A stretch of DNA of 64,000 bases from Brachybacterium halotolerans (lineage in GTDB: Bacteria > Actinomycetota > Actinomycetes > Actinomycetales > Dermabacteraceae). Both the position numbers and the translations under genes were made by a program. Shown one piece after another: positions 18,554 through 28,025 of the stretch. The stretch is from NCBI RefSeq assembly GCF_016623465.1, contig NZ_JAEDAJ010000007.1:124001-188000 (forward strand). Direction: 5' to 3'. The notes under the pieces were generated by a model. That model did no database searches, had not been told where the DNA came from, and was given only the letters and a program-made list of their open reading frames with translations. Position 1 is the first letter of the stretch, and each line of letters starts with the position of its first letter.

Positions 18554-20059
18554 ATGCCGAGTCTCGCCAAGTACCTCTCCGACGTGCCGGACATGGATGA
18601 GAAGACCTCCGAGTGGCTGCAGCTCCTGGTGGGGGACTGGGCCCTGCTGTCGGACCTGCTGCGCGCGGACCTCGTGCTGTGGGTCCGCACGCCGGCCGGC
18701 GCGCTCGCTGTCGCGCACTGCCGTCCGTCGACCGGCGCCACCGTCTACTACGAGGACCCCGTGGGGATCGAGGCCGACCCCGAGGAGAAGCCGCTGGTGC
18801 GCGCGGTCCTGGACGGAGAGGAGCCGTACTTCGAGCCCGCTGTCGTGATGCGGGAGGGCCAGGAGGCGCTGCGCCAGCTCGCCCCCGTCCGCCACGAGGG
18901 GCAGACCATCGGCGTGCTCACCATCGAGGCCCCTGTGCCCGCCGGCGAGCCCAGCCGCAACGAGACCCGCCAGCACGAGCTGGGCGAGCGGCTGCTGCGG
19001 ATGATGGGGGAGGGCGCCTACCCGATCGCCGGAGCCCCGATCCCCCCGCGCCGCGGTGCGCCGCGCGTGGGCGACGGCATCGTCGAGCTCGACGCGCAGG
19101 GCGTGATGATCTGGGGGTCGCCGAACGCGCTGTCGGCCTTCCATCGCTTCGGCGTCGCCGGCGACATGACCGGCAGCACGCTCGCCGAGCTCACCACGGA
19201 GCTGCTGCAGACGCGCGCGCCCGTCGACGAGTCGCTGCCGCTCGTGCTCATGGGGCGCGCGGCCTGGCGTTCCGACATGCAGGCCCGCGGAGGCACGCTC
19301 TCGCTGCGAGCGATCCCGCTGACCGCAGGCGGCAAGCGCGACGGCGCGATCATCCTGGTGCGCGACGTCAGCGAGCTGCGCCGCCGCGAGCGCGAGCTGA
19401 TCACCAAGGAGGCGACCATCCGGGAGGTGCACCACCGGGTGAAGAACAACCTCCAGACCGTGGCCGCCCTGCTGCGCCTGCAGTCGCGGCGGATGAAGAG
19501 CGACGAGGCCCGCGACGCGCTCGCCGAGGCGCAGCGCCGGGTCGCCACCATCGCGCTGGTCCACGAGTCGATGCTGCAGGGCAGCGAGGAGGCCGTCTTC
19601 TTCGACGAGGTCATCGAGCGCTGCCTGCGCCTCGCCGTCGACGCCGCGAGCGCGACCGTGCACCGCGAGGGGGCCGACGTCACGGACCCGCACCAGGTCG
19701 AGGTGCGCACCCAGCGCGTCGGCAAGGTCGGCTCCGTGCGACCGGAGGAGGCGACCCCGCTCGCGCTCGTGGTCACCGAGCTCGCGACCAACGCCGTGGA
19801 GCACGGGCTCTCGGAGACCGGCGGCACGCTCACCATCCGCGCGGAGCGCACCGGCAGCCACCTCGTGATCCACATCGAGGACGACGGCACGGGCATGAAG
19901 TCCGCCCAGCCCACCGGGCTCGGCACGAACATCGCCCAGACCCTCGTGCAGGGCGAGCTCGGGGGGACGCTGGACTGGGAGAACCGTCCCGAGGGCGGCA
20001 CCCGGGCGACGATCGACGTCTACCTCGACCCCGTCAGCGTGGACGCCGCGAACGCCTGA
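18554..20059 (+). CDS. pdtaS: Sensor histidine kinase PdtaS
   Basis: 501 residues, the same length as mycobacterial PdtaS. N-terminal GAF domain (about 10-150), PAS domain (about 170-285), then a HisKA_2-type phosphorylation domain with EVHHRVKNNLQTVAALLRL (H293/H294) and an HATPase domain (VTELATNAVEHG near 415; DDGTGMKS and GLGTNIAQTLV further on). It is soluble, with no membrane helix. PdtaS phosphorylates PdtaR, an ANTAR-domain antiterminator, and in mycobacteria it responds to copper and nitric oxide or c-di-GMP. pdtaR is not in this window. The convergent whiB1 neighbour is conserved. Confidence 0.93.
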   Translation: MPSLAKYLSDVPDMDEKTSEWLQLLVGDWALLSDLLRADLVLWVRTPAGALAVAHCRPSTGATVYYEDPVGIEADPEEKPLVRAVLDGEEPYFEPAVVMREGQEALRQLAPVRHEGQTIGVLTIEAPVPAGEPSRNETRQHELGERLLRMMGEGAYPIAGAPIPPRRGAPRVGDGIVELDAQGVMIWGSPNALSAFHRFGVAGDMTGSTLAELTTELLQTRAPVDESLPLVLMGRAAWRSDMQARGGTLSLRAIPLTAGGKRDGAIILVRDVSELRRRERELITKEATIREVHHRVKNNLQTVAALLRLQSRRMKSDEARDALAEAQRRVATIALVHESMLQGSEEAVFFDEVIERCLRLAVDAASATVHREGADVTDPHQVEVRTQRVGKVGSVRPEEATPLALVVTELATNAVEHGLSETGGTLTIRAERTGSHLVIHIEDDGTGMKSAQPTGLGTNIAQTLVQGELGGTLDWENRPEGGTRATIDVYLDPVSVDAANA

Positions 20060-20114
20060 GGCCGTGTCCGTCGGCCGCCCGCGTCCGACGGCCCCCGCGG
20101 AGTCCTGACATGCG

Positions 20115-20148
20115 ACGACGGGCGACCCCCGGAGGGATCGCCCGTCGT
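20115..20148. terminator. Bidirectional terminator between pdtaS and whiB1
   Basis: ACGACGGGCGA (20115-20125) pairs perfectly with TCGCCCGTCGT (20138-20148) around a 12-base loop, 56 bases after the pdtaS stop and 20 bases beyond the convergent whiB1 stop. No T-run on either side. Confidence 0.6.
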
Positions 20149-20167
20149 GGAAGCTGCGGTGGCCGGG

Positions 20168-20416
20168 TCAGCCGGCGCGGCGAGCGCGCGCATTGCGGCG
20201 CTTGAGGGATCGGCGCTCGTCCTCGGAGAGGCCTCCCCACACGCCCGAGTCCTGGCCGGACTCGAGGGCGAACTTCAGGCAGGAGGTCATCACGTCGCAG
20301 CGCTGGCACACCGCCTTGGCCTCCTGGATCTGGGTGATCGCGGGACCCGTGTTCCCGATCGGGAAGAACAGCTCGGGGTCCTGGGTCAGGCATTCCGCGC
20401 GGTGGCGCCAATCCAT
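20168..20416 (-). CDS. whiB1: WhiB-family iron-sulfur transcription regulator WhiB1
   Basis: 82 residues. The four cluster-binding cysteines are C9, C37, C40 and C46 (C-x27-C-x2-C-x5-C), binding a nitric-oxide-sensitive [4Fe-4S] cluster. The G[IV]WGG turn (GVWGG, about 60) precedes a basic DNA-binding tail (RRSLKRRNARARRAG). WhiB1 is an essential regulator that binds the housekeeping sigma factor SigA. Size, the early DWRHRAEC segment and the neighbouring pdtaS favour WhiB1 over other WhiB paralogues. Confidence 0.92.
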   Translation of the reverse strand: MDWRHRAECLTQDPELFFPIGNTGPAITQIQEAKAVCQRCDVMTSCLKFALESGQDSGVWGGLSEDERRSLKRRNARARRAG

Positions 20417-20664
20417 CTGCTACTCACTTTCCGGTCACCCCGCAGCGGCTCGGGAGCCACGGCGCGGCTGGTGGTCGCCTTCGGCAAGGCGATACGGATC
20501 TACGGGCGGACCGATGCCGAGGCGGCCGATCCTGGGTTCCCTCCATTGTCGGAGGCCTCGCGGTGGGGGACAAGAGCGCACGGGCACGACCTGGGTGGCA
20601 CTTCCCACAGCGCCGTGAGCGCCCGAGGACTGCTACGGGGCGCTCCCGCTGCGGAGCGCGTCGA

Positions 20665-20677
20665 TAGAGTGCAGCAC
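20665..20677 (+). promoter_or_regulatory. -10 box, leaderless start of the membrane-protein gene
   Basis: TAGAGT (20665-20670) ends seven bases before the ATG at 20678. Confidence 0.5.
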
Positions 20678-21148
20678 ATGGCTTCCTCCGGATCTCCGTC
20701 CCCCTCGCCCCGCGGGGGCGCTCCGCGCCCCGCCACGACGGAGGACCGACCCGGCATGCGGCGCCTGGGAACCGTGCTGCTGGGCGCCGAGGCGCTCTGC
20801 CTGCTCCTCCTCGGCGGCTTCATGATCACACGGGTCGGCTCGCAGGACGTCGGCGCCTCCCTCGCGATCGGCCTGGCCGTGTTCATCCTGCTGTTCGCGA
20901 TCGTGGTCGGCCTCGCCGCGCTCTCCCTCTCGCGCCGCGGCCGCTTCGGGCTCGGCTTCGGGGTCACCTGGCAGCTGTTCCAGGCGCTCGTCGCCGCGAG
21001 CATGCTGCGCGCCGCCATCGTGGTCGTGGGCGGGATCGGCATGCTGCTGGCCATCGCGACCTTCGTGGTGCTGCTGACCCTCGTGCGCGCGACCCCGCTC
21101 CCGTTCGACGACGAGGATGCGAAGAACGGACGCGGTCCCCGCGGCTGA
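20678..21148 (+). CDS. Small four-helix integral membrane protein
   Basis: 156 residues; not a named family. A polar N-terminus of about 27 residues is followed by four hydrophobic helices (about 30-50, 58-82, 90-110 and 112-135) and a short acidic tail. The frame is open further upstream, but the ATG at 20678 is supported by the adjacent -10 box. It resembles the small integral membrane proteins encoded beside whiB1 in other actinobacteria (Rv3217c-like position). The function is unknown. It converges with the ABC permease gene. Confidence 0.75.
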   Translation: MASSGSPSPSPRGGAPRPATTEDRPGMRRLGTVLLGAEALCLLLLGGFMITRVGSQDVGASLAIGLAVFILLFAIVVGLAALSLSRRGRFGLGFGVTWQLFQALVAASMLRAAIVVVGGIGMLLAIATFVVLLTLVRATPLPFDDEDAKNGRGPRG

Positions 21149-21184
21149 CGCCGCGAGGGCCGGAGTCCACCGGGACGGTCCCGA

Positions 21185-23710
21185 CTACTCGTCGGCCGAG
21201 GCGAGAGCCTGCGCCGGGGCCGTGCGCGCCGCCCGGCGGCCCGGCAGCACCGAGGCCAGCAGCCCCGCCGCGAGCGCGAGGCCGAGGACCAGTGCGATCT
21301 GCCCCCACGGGATCGTGACCTGTAGCGGGAACTGCCCGCCCAGGATCGTCGCGATCCCCAGGACCCCGTAGACCGAGCCGAGCACGATCCCGACCGCCGC
21401 TCCCACGAGGGCCAGCAGCAGTCCCTCCCAGGCGAGCATCGCGCGCATCTGGCCGCGCGTGGTGCCCAGGGCCCGCAGGAGGGCGTTCTCCCCGGTGCGC
21501 TCGATCACCCCGAGGCTCAGCGTGTTCGCGACGCCGACGAGGGCGACGAGCACGGCGACCGCGAGCAGCGCGACGGTGATGCCCAGCAGCACCGTGAGGA
21601 TCTGCCCGTAGCTCTCGCGTTCGACGCCGGCGGCGTCGACCTGCGCGTCCGGGGCGCCGTGCTGCGCGAGGGTGTCCTGGATGCCGGTGACGATGCCCAT
21701 GGCGTCCTGGCCCTCGCGCGCGGCGGATCCCTTCTCGGCGAAGGCCGCGAACAGGGCGGGCTGGGCGTCCTTCCCGACGAGCGCCGTGAGGGTGCTCGGG
21801 GTGACGATCGACATCTGCAGGTTGGAGTCCACCTTCACGCGCAGCTCGTGCGAGGCGCCGTCGGCCCCGTCGACCTGCAGCACCTGGCCGTCGTGGACGC
21901 CGAAGCGCTCCGCGCGCTCCTCGCCCAGCAGCACGGTGCCGTCCTCGAGGGAGTCGGCGATGTCGGGGCGGTGGGAGTCCTCGCGCATCTGCGCGGGCGT
22001 CGCCGCGTACAGGGTCATCGGCTCGTCGGCCCCGACCTCGACGTCCCCGTGCTCGGTCGAGGAGACGTGGGCCACGCCGGGCACCTCGGACACCTCGGTG
22101 AGGGCGTCCTTCGGGAGCTTCTCGGCGGTGACGACGGAGTCGATGGGCTTGCGGCTGTCGAGCTCCGTGGTGAGCGTGGACTCGGTGGTGCGGGCGCCCA
22201 CGGCCATCATCGTCATCAGCGTGGTGCCGATGAGCAGGGCCGCGACCGTGGCCGCGCTGCGCCGTGGGTTGCGCGAGGTGTTCGCGCCCGCGATCCGCGC
22301 CGGAAGCCCGCCGATCCTCGCCGCGAGCGCGCCGGCGAACCGGGTCAGCGGCCGCGTGAGCACCACGAGTCCCACGAGCAGTCCGGCAAAGCTCACGACC
22401 CCGCCGAGGAGCCCGACCGCGACGCCGAGGCCCACGCTGCCCGTGAAGGACACCGCGACCGCGCCGACCAGTGCCAGCAGTCCCAGGGCGACCGCCGCGA
22501 GGCTCAGAACACCGCGCGCCCCGAGGCGCCGGTGCAGGGCCGGGGGAGCGGGACGCAGCGCCTGCAGCGGCGCGACGCGCACGGCCGCGCGCACCGGCCC
22601 GAAGCCCGCGAGCACCGTGAGGGCGACCCCGACGACGACGGGCACGATCAGCGACAGCGCCGAGATCGGGACGAGCAGCAGGCCGTCGAGCAGGCCCAGC
22701 CCGGCGGCGGCCGCCAGCAGCGCCTGGGCCAGCACGTGCGCGCCGAGCGCGCCGATCACCGCACCCACCAGGCCCACCAGGGCGCTCTCGCGCAGCACGG
22801 TGCGGGCGACCTGGCGACGGGTCGCGCCGAGGGTGCGCAGGAGCGCGAGGGCGCGGGTGCGCTGGGCGAGGGTCACGGCGAAGGTGTTCGCGACCACGAC
22901 CGCGCTCGTGACCAGGGCGATCACGACGAACACGACGAAGACCATCGCCAGGGCGTCGAAGCCCTGCATGACGTCCGAGACGCCGTCGTCGATCGCCTGC
23001 TGGGCGGTGAGCGCGGAGAGGGAGTCGTCCTGCAAGGCGGAGACGACCTGATCGGGATCGGTGCCCGGCTCCAGCGCCGCGAGCCACGTGCTGGTGGTGC
23101 CCGGAGCGATGAGCGTGTCCTGGTTGTGGGAATTCACGTGGACGACGGGGGTGGCGCCGAGCGCCGTGGCGGTGCCGCTCGCGCTGATGCCGGAGACGGT
23201 CAGCTCGAGGTCGCCCGGCTTGCCGTCCGCGCGCGACTCCGCGGGGATCTCGACCTTCTGGCCGACGCCGACGCCGAGCTGCTCGGCGGCCGCCTGGTCG
23301 AGGACGACCTCGTGCGCGGAACGCGCGTCGTGGCCGGCGGTCAGCTCGAGCGGCTCGACCTCGTGCGGGGGATCGCTCTGCTGCTGCAGGAAGGCCGAGC
23401 GCCCCGAGCCGGCATCCAGCTGCATGTACCCCTCGGACAGGGGCCAGACGGCGCGGGCGTGCGGGACCTCGGGAGCCGTCGTCGCGGAGTCGGCATCCGA
23501 CGAGGAGCCGTCGGCGGGAGCCGCGTCCTGGTCCTCGTCGCCGATGACGACGTCGGCCCCCTCGTAGCGCTGCTCGACCCCTGCGGAGAGGGAGGTGGTC
23601 ATGAGGTTCGCCGCGATGAGCATGATCGCGACGAAGCCGCTGGCGAGGGCGACGGTGATGAGCGCCGCGAGGTGCCTGCGGGGCGGGGTGAGGCGGATGC
23701 GGCGGCTCAT
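21185..23710 (-). CDS. FtsX-like ABC transporter permease (MacB/DUF214 type)
   Basis: 841 residues. An N-terminal membrane helix (about 15-37), a large extracytoplasmic domain (about 40-240), an FtsX core with three helices (about 255-400), further helices, a second extracytoplasmic domain (about 490-680) and a second FtsX core ending in the C-terminal helix (about 700-830). This two-core layout is typical of actinobacterial permeases that pair with a LolD/MacB-type ATPase for export of peptides, lipids or antimicrobials; the substrate cannot be deduced. The ATG overlaps the ATPase stop by four bases. Confidence 0.9.
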   Translation of the reverse strand: MSRRIRLTPPRRHLAALITVALASGFVAIMLIAANLMTTSLSAGVEQRYEGADVVIGDEDQDAAPADGSSSDADSATTAPEVPHARAVWPLSEGYMQLDAGSGRSAFLQQQSDPPHEVEPLELTAGHDARSAHEVVLDQAAAEQLGVGVGQKVEIPAESRADGKPGDLELTVSGISASGTATALGATPVVHVNSHNQDTLIAPGTTSTWLAALEPGTDPDQVVSALQDDSLSALTAQQAIDDGVSDVMQGFDALAMVFVVFVVIALVTSAVVVANTFAVTLAQRTRALALLRTLGATRRQVARTVLRESALVGLVGAVIGALGAHVLAQALLAAAAGLGLLDGLLLVPISALSLIVPVVVGVALTVLAGFGPVRAAVRVAPLQALRPAPPALHRRLGARGVLSLAAVALGLLALVGAVAVSFTGSVGLGVAVGLLGGVVSFAGLLVGLVVLTRPLTRFAGALAARIGGLPARIAGANTSRNPRRSAATVAALLIGTTLMTMMAVGARTTESTLTTELDSRKPIDSVVTAEKLPKDALTEVSEVPGVAHVSSTEHGDVEVGADEPMTLYAATPAQMREDSHRPDIADSLEDGTVLLGEERAERFGVHDGQVLQVDGADGASHELRVKVDSNLQMSIVTPSTLTALVGKDAQPALFAAFAEKGSAAREGQDAMGIVTGIQDTLAQHGAPDAQVDAAGVERESYGQILTVLLGITVALLAVAVLVALVGVANTLSLGVIERTGENALLRALGTTRGQMRAMLAWEGLLLALVGAAVGIVLGSVYGVLGIATILGGQFPLQVTIPWGQIALVLGLALAAGLLASVLPGRRAARTAPAQALASADE

Positions 23711-24504
23711 CGCAGCACCTCGTCGGCGCTGATCCGGCCGTCGGCCAGGGTGATGATGCGGTCGGCGCGCTCGGCGGCGTCGCGCTCGTGGGTGACCATG
23801 ACGACGCTCTGCCCGAACTCGTCGACGCTCACGCGCAGGAAGTCCAGCACCTCCTCGGTGGTCGTCGAGTCGAGGTTGCCCGTGGGCTCGTCGGCGAAGA
23901 CGACGGCGGGGGAGGTGACCAGCGCACGCGCGATCGCCACGCGCTGGATCTGCCCGCCCGAGAGCTGCGAGGGCAGGTGGTCCAGGCGGTCGCCGATGCC
24001 GAAGGCGCCCGTGATGGTGTCGAGCCAGGCGCGGTCCGCGCGGCGGCCCGCGAGGTCCAGGGGCAGCAGGATGTTCTGCTCCGCCGTGAGCATGGGCAGC
24101 AGGTTGAAGGACTGGAAGACGAAGCCGATGCGGTCGCGGCGCAGACGGGTCAGGGCGTCGTCGCCGAGGCCGGTGATCTCGGTGCCGTCGATCTCGATCG
24201 AGCCCGCGTCGACGGCGTCGAGGCCCGCGAGCACGTGGAGGAGCGTCGACTTCCCGGAGCCGGAGGGGCCCATGATCGCGGTGAACCCTCCGCGGGCGAT
24301 GTCCACGTCGACGCCGTCGAGCGCCCGCACGACGCTCTCGCCCTTCCCGTAGGACTTGCGCAGACCGCGCGCCCGCAGGACGGCGTCGGTAGTCGACGGC
24401 TCGGGCTCGGTCGCGGTCGCCGCGTGCGCGGCAGGAGCGGGCGAGGGGACGGCCGAGGTGGGGACCGCGTCGGCGGCCCGGTGGTGGGGAGCGGGGGAGT
24501 GCAT
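23707..24504 (-). CDS. ABC transporter ATP-binding protein (MacB/LolD type)
   Basis: 265 residues from the ATG at 24504. A disordered N-terminal tail (about 45 residues) precedes a complete ATPase: Walker A MGPSGSGKST, Q-loop FVFQSFNLL, signature SQLSGGQIQRVAIA, Walker B VVFADEPTGNLDS and H-loop TH (VMVTHERD). It belongs to the LolD/MacB/FtsE branch that energises FtsX-like permeases, and the permease gene follows with a four-base overlap. The two-component system just upstream on the same strand may regulate this exporter, an arrangement common for peptide-stress exporters (inference). Confidence 0.93.
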   Translation of the reverse strand: MHSPAPHHRAADAVPTSAVPSPAPAAHAATATEPEPSTTDAVLRARGLRKSYGKGESVVRALDGVDVDIARGGFTAIMGPSGSGKSTLLHVLAGLDAVDAGSIEIDGTEITGLGDDALTRLRRDRIGFVFQSFNLLPMLTAEQNILLPLDLAGRRADRAWLDTITGAFGIGDRLDHLPSQLSGGQIQRVAIARALVTSPAVVFADEPTGNLDSTTTEEVLDFLRVSVDEFGQSVVMVTHERDAAERADRIITLADGRISADEVLR

Positions 24505-24656
24505 GGAGTTCCTCCGTGGATCGGGGCGAGGGCGGTTCCCTCGCGGCGGCGTCCCGGCTGCGACGGGACACCACGATGCTCTCCGTGCAGGGGGCGGTGT
24601 GTCGTCAGCGTCCGGTCGTCCCTGCCCCGCGCGCCGCCCCACCGGGGTCGGGCGGG

Positions 24657-24692
24657 GCCCTCCGCCCTGGGTATGACGCGGGGCCGGAGGGC
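24657..24692 (-). terminator. Hairpin after the response-regulator gene
   Basis: GCCCTCCG (24657-24664) pairs with CGGAGGGC (24685-24692), just beyond the stop of the response-regulator gene at 24702 and before the ABC operon on the same strand. It may separate the two transcripts or allow partial read-through. Confidence 0.45.
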
Positions 24693-24701
24693 GTCCCTGG
24701 A

Positions 24702-25433
24702 TCAGGAGCCGGGCGTGACCAGCCCGCTCTCGAAGGCGATGATGACGGCCTGCACGCGGTCGCGGGCGCGGAGCTTGGCGAGCACGCGGCCCACGTGGGT
24801 CTTCACGGTGGCCTCGGCGACGAAGAGCTCGGCGCCGATCTCCTGGTTGGAGAAGCCGCGCGCCATCAGGGCGAGCACCTCCCGCTCGCGCTCGGTGAGG
24901 GCCTCGAGGACCGAGTCGTCGCGCTCCTCGGGCGGAGGGGTGCTCACCATCTGCGCCATCAGTCGGCGCGTGGCGGACGGCGCGATCACGGCGTCCCCGC
25001 GGTGCACGGTGCGGATCGCGGCCAGCAGCTCCTCGGGCTGGGCGTCCTTGAGCAGGAAGCCGCTCGCGCCCGCCCGGATCGCGGCCATCACGTAGTCGTC
25101 GATGTCGAAGGTCGTGAGCACCACGATCTTCGGCGCCCTGCCCTCCGGGGCCTCCTCGAGGATCTGCCGGGTCGCCTCGATGCCGTCCAGTCGGGGCATG
25201 CGCACGTCCATGAGCACGACGTCCACCCGGTGCGACCGCAGCTGCTCGACCGCCTCGGCGCCGTCGGCGCTCTGCAGGGCGATCTCGAGGTCGGGCTGGG
25301 AGTCGATGACCATCGCGAAGCCGGCGCGCACGAGCGGCTGGTCGTCCACCAGGGCGATGCGCAGGGGACGATCGGCCGACGGCTCGACGGCCGGGTCCGG
25401 CGACTGCTCGGGGGTGTGCTCCGGTGTCATCAT
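24702..25433 (-). CDS. NarL/LuxR-family response regulator
   Basis: 243 residues; start is the first of two tandem ATGs at 25433. After a polar tail of about 22 residues comes a receiver domain (RIALVDDQPLVRAGF; phospho-acceptor in VVLMDVRMPRLDG; K in FLLKDAQPEEL) and a C-terminal LuxR-type helix-turn-helix (LTEREREVLALMARGFSNQEIG, then VAEATVKTHVGRVLAKL). It overlaps the kinase gene's stop (ATGATGA), giving tight coupling. The downstream ABC exporter is its likely target by position. Confidence 0.94.
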   Translation of the reverse strand: MMTPEHTPEQSPDPAVEPSADRPLRIALVDDQPLVRAGFAMVIDSQPDLEIALQSADGAEAVEQLRSHRVDVVLMDVRMPRLDGIEATRQILEEAPEGRAPKIVVLTTFDIDDYVMAAIRAGASGFLLKDAQPEELLAAIRTVHRGDAVIAPSATRRLMAQMVSTPPPEERDDSVLEALTEREREVLALMARGFSNQEIGAELFVAEATVKTHVGRVLAKLRARDRVQAVIIAFESGLVTPGS

Positions 25434-26686
25434 CGGGTCCTTCCGTTCAGGGGGATGCGCACGCTGACCCGGTACCCGCCCGCGGGCAGGGGACCGGTGT
25501 GCAGGGTGCCGCGGAACATGTTGACACGCTCGCGCATGCCGGTGTGGCCGTGCCCGAGGCCGTCGGACTGCGGGTCCACACCCCGCCCGTTGTCCTCGAC
25601 GTCCAGGGCGAGCAGGGAGTCGTCGCGACGCAGGGAGACCCGGGCGGAGGCCCCGGGGCCCGCGTGCTTCATGACGTTGGTGAGGGCCTCCTGCACCACC
25701 CGGTACAGGGTGAGTCCCATCGGGCCCGGCAGGTCGGTGACCTCGCCCTCCTGGGCGAGCTCGACCGGCAGGCCCGCCGCGCGCACCTGCGCCACGAGCT
25801 CGTCGAGCGAGGCGAGGCCGGGCTGGGGGCCGAGGTCCTGGGCCTCGTCGCTGCGGAGCACGCCCAGCAGGCTGCGCATGTCGGCCAGGGCGCGCCGACC
25901 GGTGCTGCCGATCGTCTCGAGCACGTCGGTCGCCTTGGTGGGGTCCTGGGAGGCGACGAAGCGTCCGCCGTCGGCCTGGGCGATGATGACCGAGAGCGAG
26001 TGAGCGACCACGTCGTGCATCTCGCGGGCGATGCGGGCGCGCTCGTCGGCCACGGCGAGGCGCGTGCGCTGCTCGCGCTCGCGCACGGCCTGCGCGGCGG
26101 CCTCGCGGGCCATGCGCAGCTGGTCCACGCGCACCCTCTGGTAGCGACCGGTGGCCCAGGTGGCGAGCACGAGCGCGCATCCGAACATGAACACGACGAT
26201 GCTCGCCACGATCTGCAGATACCAGACTTCCCCCTGGCCGAGCAGGAAGGACAGACCCACGGACTGCATCGCAGCGCCGACGAAGCCGCCGATCAGGGCG
26301 AGCGTCGGTACGCGTCCGCGACCGTGCACGGTCGCGCAGTAGAGGGCGTAGAAGATCATCACGTCGCCCAGGACCAGAACCATCCCGAGCAGGAAGTGGG
26401 CGATCGCCAGGATGGCGATGGCCAGGGTCGCCCAGCCCGTTTTGGTGCGCAGGAACGCCCCCGCGACGAACATGGGGATCGACCAGATCAGCCAGCCGTC
26501 CACGGACATCGACGGCACCAGGGGCAGCGAGCCCAGCACGAGCAGCAGGGCGATGCCGCCGAAGAGCACGCCGTCCACGATCTGGGGGTGCGTGGCGAGC
26601 CAGCGGAAGGGCGCGTCGAGACGGCTCGGCGGCGGGTCCACCGGCTCGGGGGCGGTCCGCCCCTCGGGCGGCGGGGAGGTGGTCAT
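25430..26686 (-). CDS. DesK/NarL-type sensor histidine kinase
   Basis: 418 residues. Four to five membrane helices (about 38-58, 65-80, 84-115, 130-150 and 155-180) form the sensor, then a HisKA_3 domain with the H-box AREMHDVVAHSLSVIIAQAD and an HATPase domain (VVQEALTNVMKHAG; DNGRGVDPQ; GHGHTGMRERV). There is almost no extracytoplasmic loop, suggesting intramembrane sensing as in cell-envelope-stress kinases. It forms an operon with the response regulator downstream. Confidence 0.93.
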   Translation of the reverse strand: MTTSPPPEGRTAPEPVDPPPSRLDAPFRWLATHPQIVDGVLFGGIALLLVLGSLPLVPSMSVDGWLIWSIPMFVAGAFLRTKTGWATLAIAILAIAHFLLGMVLVLGDVMIFYALYCATVHGRGRVPTLALIGGFVGAAMQSVGLSFLLGQGEVWYLQIVASIVVFMFGCALVLATWATGRYQRVRVDQLRMAREAAAQAVREREQRTRLAVADERARIAREMHDVVAHSLSVIIAQADGGRFVASQDPTKATDVLETIGSTGRRALADMRSLLGVLRSDEAQDLGPQPGLASLDELVAQVRAAGLPVELAQEGEVTDLPGPMGLTLYRVVQEALTNVMKHAGPGASARVSLRRDDSLLALDVEDNGRGVDPQSDGLGHGHTGMRERVNMFRGTLHTGPLPAGGYRVSVRIPLNGRTR

Positions 26687-26720
26687 GGCCAGAGCCTAGA
26701 TTCCCGGGGCCGACAGGGCG

Positions 26721-26769
26721 TCCGCCCGCGGGCGGAACCCCGCCGCACCGTCTCCGCCCCCGGGCGGAG
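26721..26769. repeat. Tandem TCCGCCC hairpins between the kinase and YihY genes
   Basis: TCCGCCC-GC-GGGCGGA (26721-26736) is followed by CTCCGCCC-CC-GGGCGGAG (26752-26769). Both share the TCCGCCC/GGGCGGA core seen at 8453 and 9985. They lie after the YihY gene stop and upstream of the kinase gene on the minus strand and may form a terminator pair. Confidence 0.5.
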
Positions 26770-26780
26770 CCTGAGCGGGG

Positions 26781-28025
26781 TCAGCGGTCCGCGCCGTCGT
26801 CCGCGGCGGAGGAGCCGCTCGGGTCCTCGTGGTTCTCGCCGCCGTCTCCTGCGGCGGTGGGGTAATCGGTGTCCTCGTCGCCCTGGGCAGGGATCGCGCC
26901 CGTGGGGTTCCGCGGGACGATGCGGGCGTTCTCGCCGGTGTAGGAGTCCTGGTCGCGATGGAGGTTCTGCAGACGCAGGTCGCGGCCGGCGTCGACGACC
27001 TTCTCGTACTTCGCCTCCTTCTTCTCCGCGCCCTTCTCCCCGCGCATCGGCACCTCGAAGCCGTTCTCCGCGGGCAGGCCCGCCTGCAGCTCCTTCGCGC
27101 GCTCGTACTCGGCGTCGACCTCGGCGCCCAGGATGATCACGATGTTCATCACCCAGAGGGCGAACAGGATCGCCATCACGCCGCCGATCGCGCCGTAGCT
27201 CGAGTAGCTCGCGAAGGTGCTCATGTAGATCGAGAGGACCACCGCGGCCACCGCGATGCCGATGATCGCGAAGACGCCGCCGGGGGAGATCAGACGGAAG
27301 GGCTTGGCGATGTTCGGGGCCGCCCAGTAGAGCACCGAGACCAGCACGAACATCAGGACCACGATGACGGGCCACTTGAGCCATGCCCAGATCGGCAGGA
27401 AGGAGGTCACGAGGAACTCGACGAAGCCGGTCATGTGCAGCGGCTCGGCGATCGGTCGCAGCAGGCTCTCGGCGATCGTCGCGTTGAGCATGAAGGAGAT
27501 GCCGATGACCAGCAGGCCGATGACCAGGCCCGCGGTGACCGCGAGCATGCCGAGGGTGAAGCGCACGGGGTTGCGGCCCTCGGGGATCTCGTAGATGCGG
27601 TTGGCGACCCGGGAGAACGCCTTCACGTAGGCCGAGGCGGACCAGAGGGCCACGGCGATGCCGATGACCAGGGCGATGATGCCGCCGGATGCCTTGCCCG
27701 TGAGGCTGTCGAGAGTGGTGCTCACCAGTGTTTTGAGCGTCTTCGAGTCCCCGAGGTGCGAGCCGAGGCCTGAGCTCATCACGGCGTCGGTGACGAGCTT
27801 GGCGATCTGGTCCTTGATGCTCGAGAGGACGAGCGCGGCCAGGGAGAACACGGCCAGGAGCATCGGCGCGATCGAGAGCACCATGAAGTAGGTGAGCTTC
27901 GCGGCCTGGTCGGTGCCGCCGTCGCGACCGAACTCGCTGAGTACGCGCTTGATCATGTACATGATCGCGGGGCGCTTGAGACGCACCTTCTCGTCGTCGG
28001 CGGTGCCGCTGGGGTTCTCGGCCAT
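26781..28025 (-). CDS. YihY/virulence factor BrkB family membrane protein
   Basis: 414 residues from the ATG at 28025, preceded by GGAGG. Six membrane helices lie between about residues 45 and 310, with family marks AAKLTYFMVLSIAPMLLAVFSLAAL (in pieces), RVANRIYEIPEGRNPVRF and ILGAEVDAEYERAKELQAG at the end of the core. The cytoplasmic tail (about 320-414) is hydrophilic and low-complexity. The family was once called ribonuclease BN in error; the actual role is unknown, possibly transport or envelope-related. Divergent from the Tad operon. Confidence 0.92.
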   Translation of the reverse strand: MAENPSGTADDEKVRLKRPAIMYMIKRVLSEFGRDGGTDQAAKLTYFMVLSIAPMLLAVFSLAALVLSSIKDQIAKLVTDAVMSSGLGSHLGDSKTLKTLVSTTLDSLTGKASGGIIALVIGIAVALWSASAYVKAFSRVANRIYEIPEGRNPVRFTLGMLAVTAGLVIGLLVIGISFMLNATIAESLLRPIAEPLHMTGFVEFLVTSFLPIWAWLKWPVIVVLMFVLVSVLYWAAPNIAKPFRLISPGGVFAIIGIAVAAVVLSIYMSTFASYSSYGAIGGVMAILFALWVMNIVIILGAEVDAEYERAKELQAGLPAENGFEVPMRGEKGAEKKEAKYEKVVDAGRDLRLQNLHRDQDSYTGENARIVPRNPTGAIPAQGDEDTDYPTAAGDGGENHEDPSGSSAADDGADR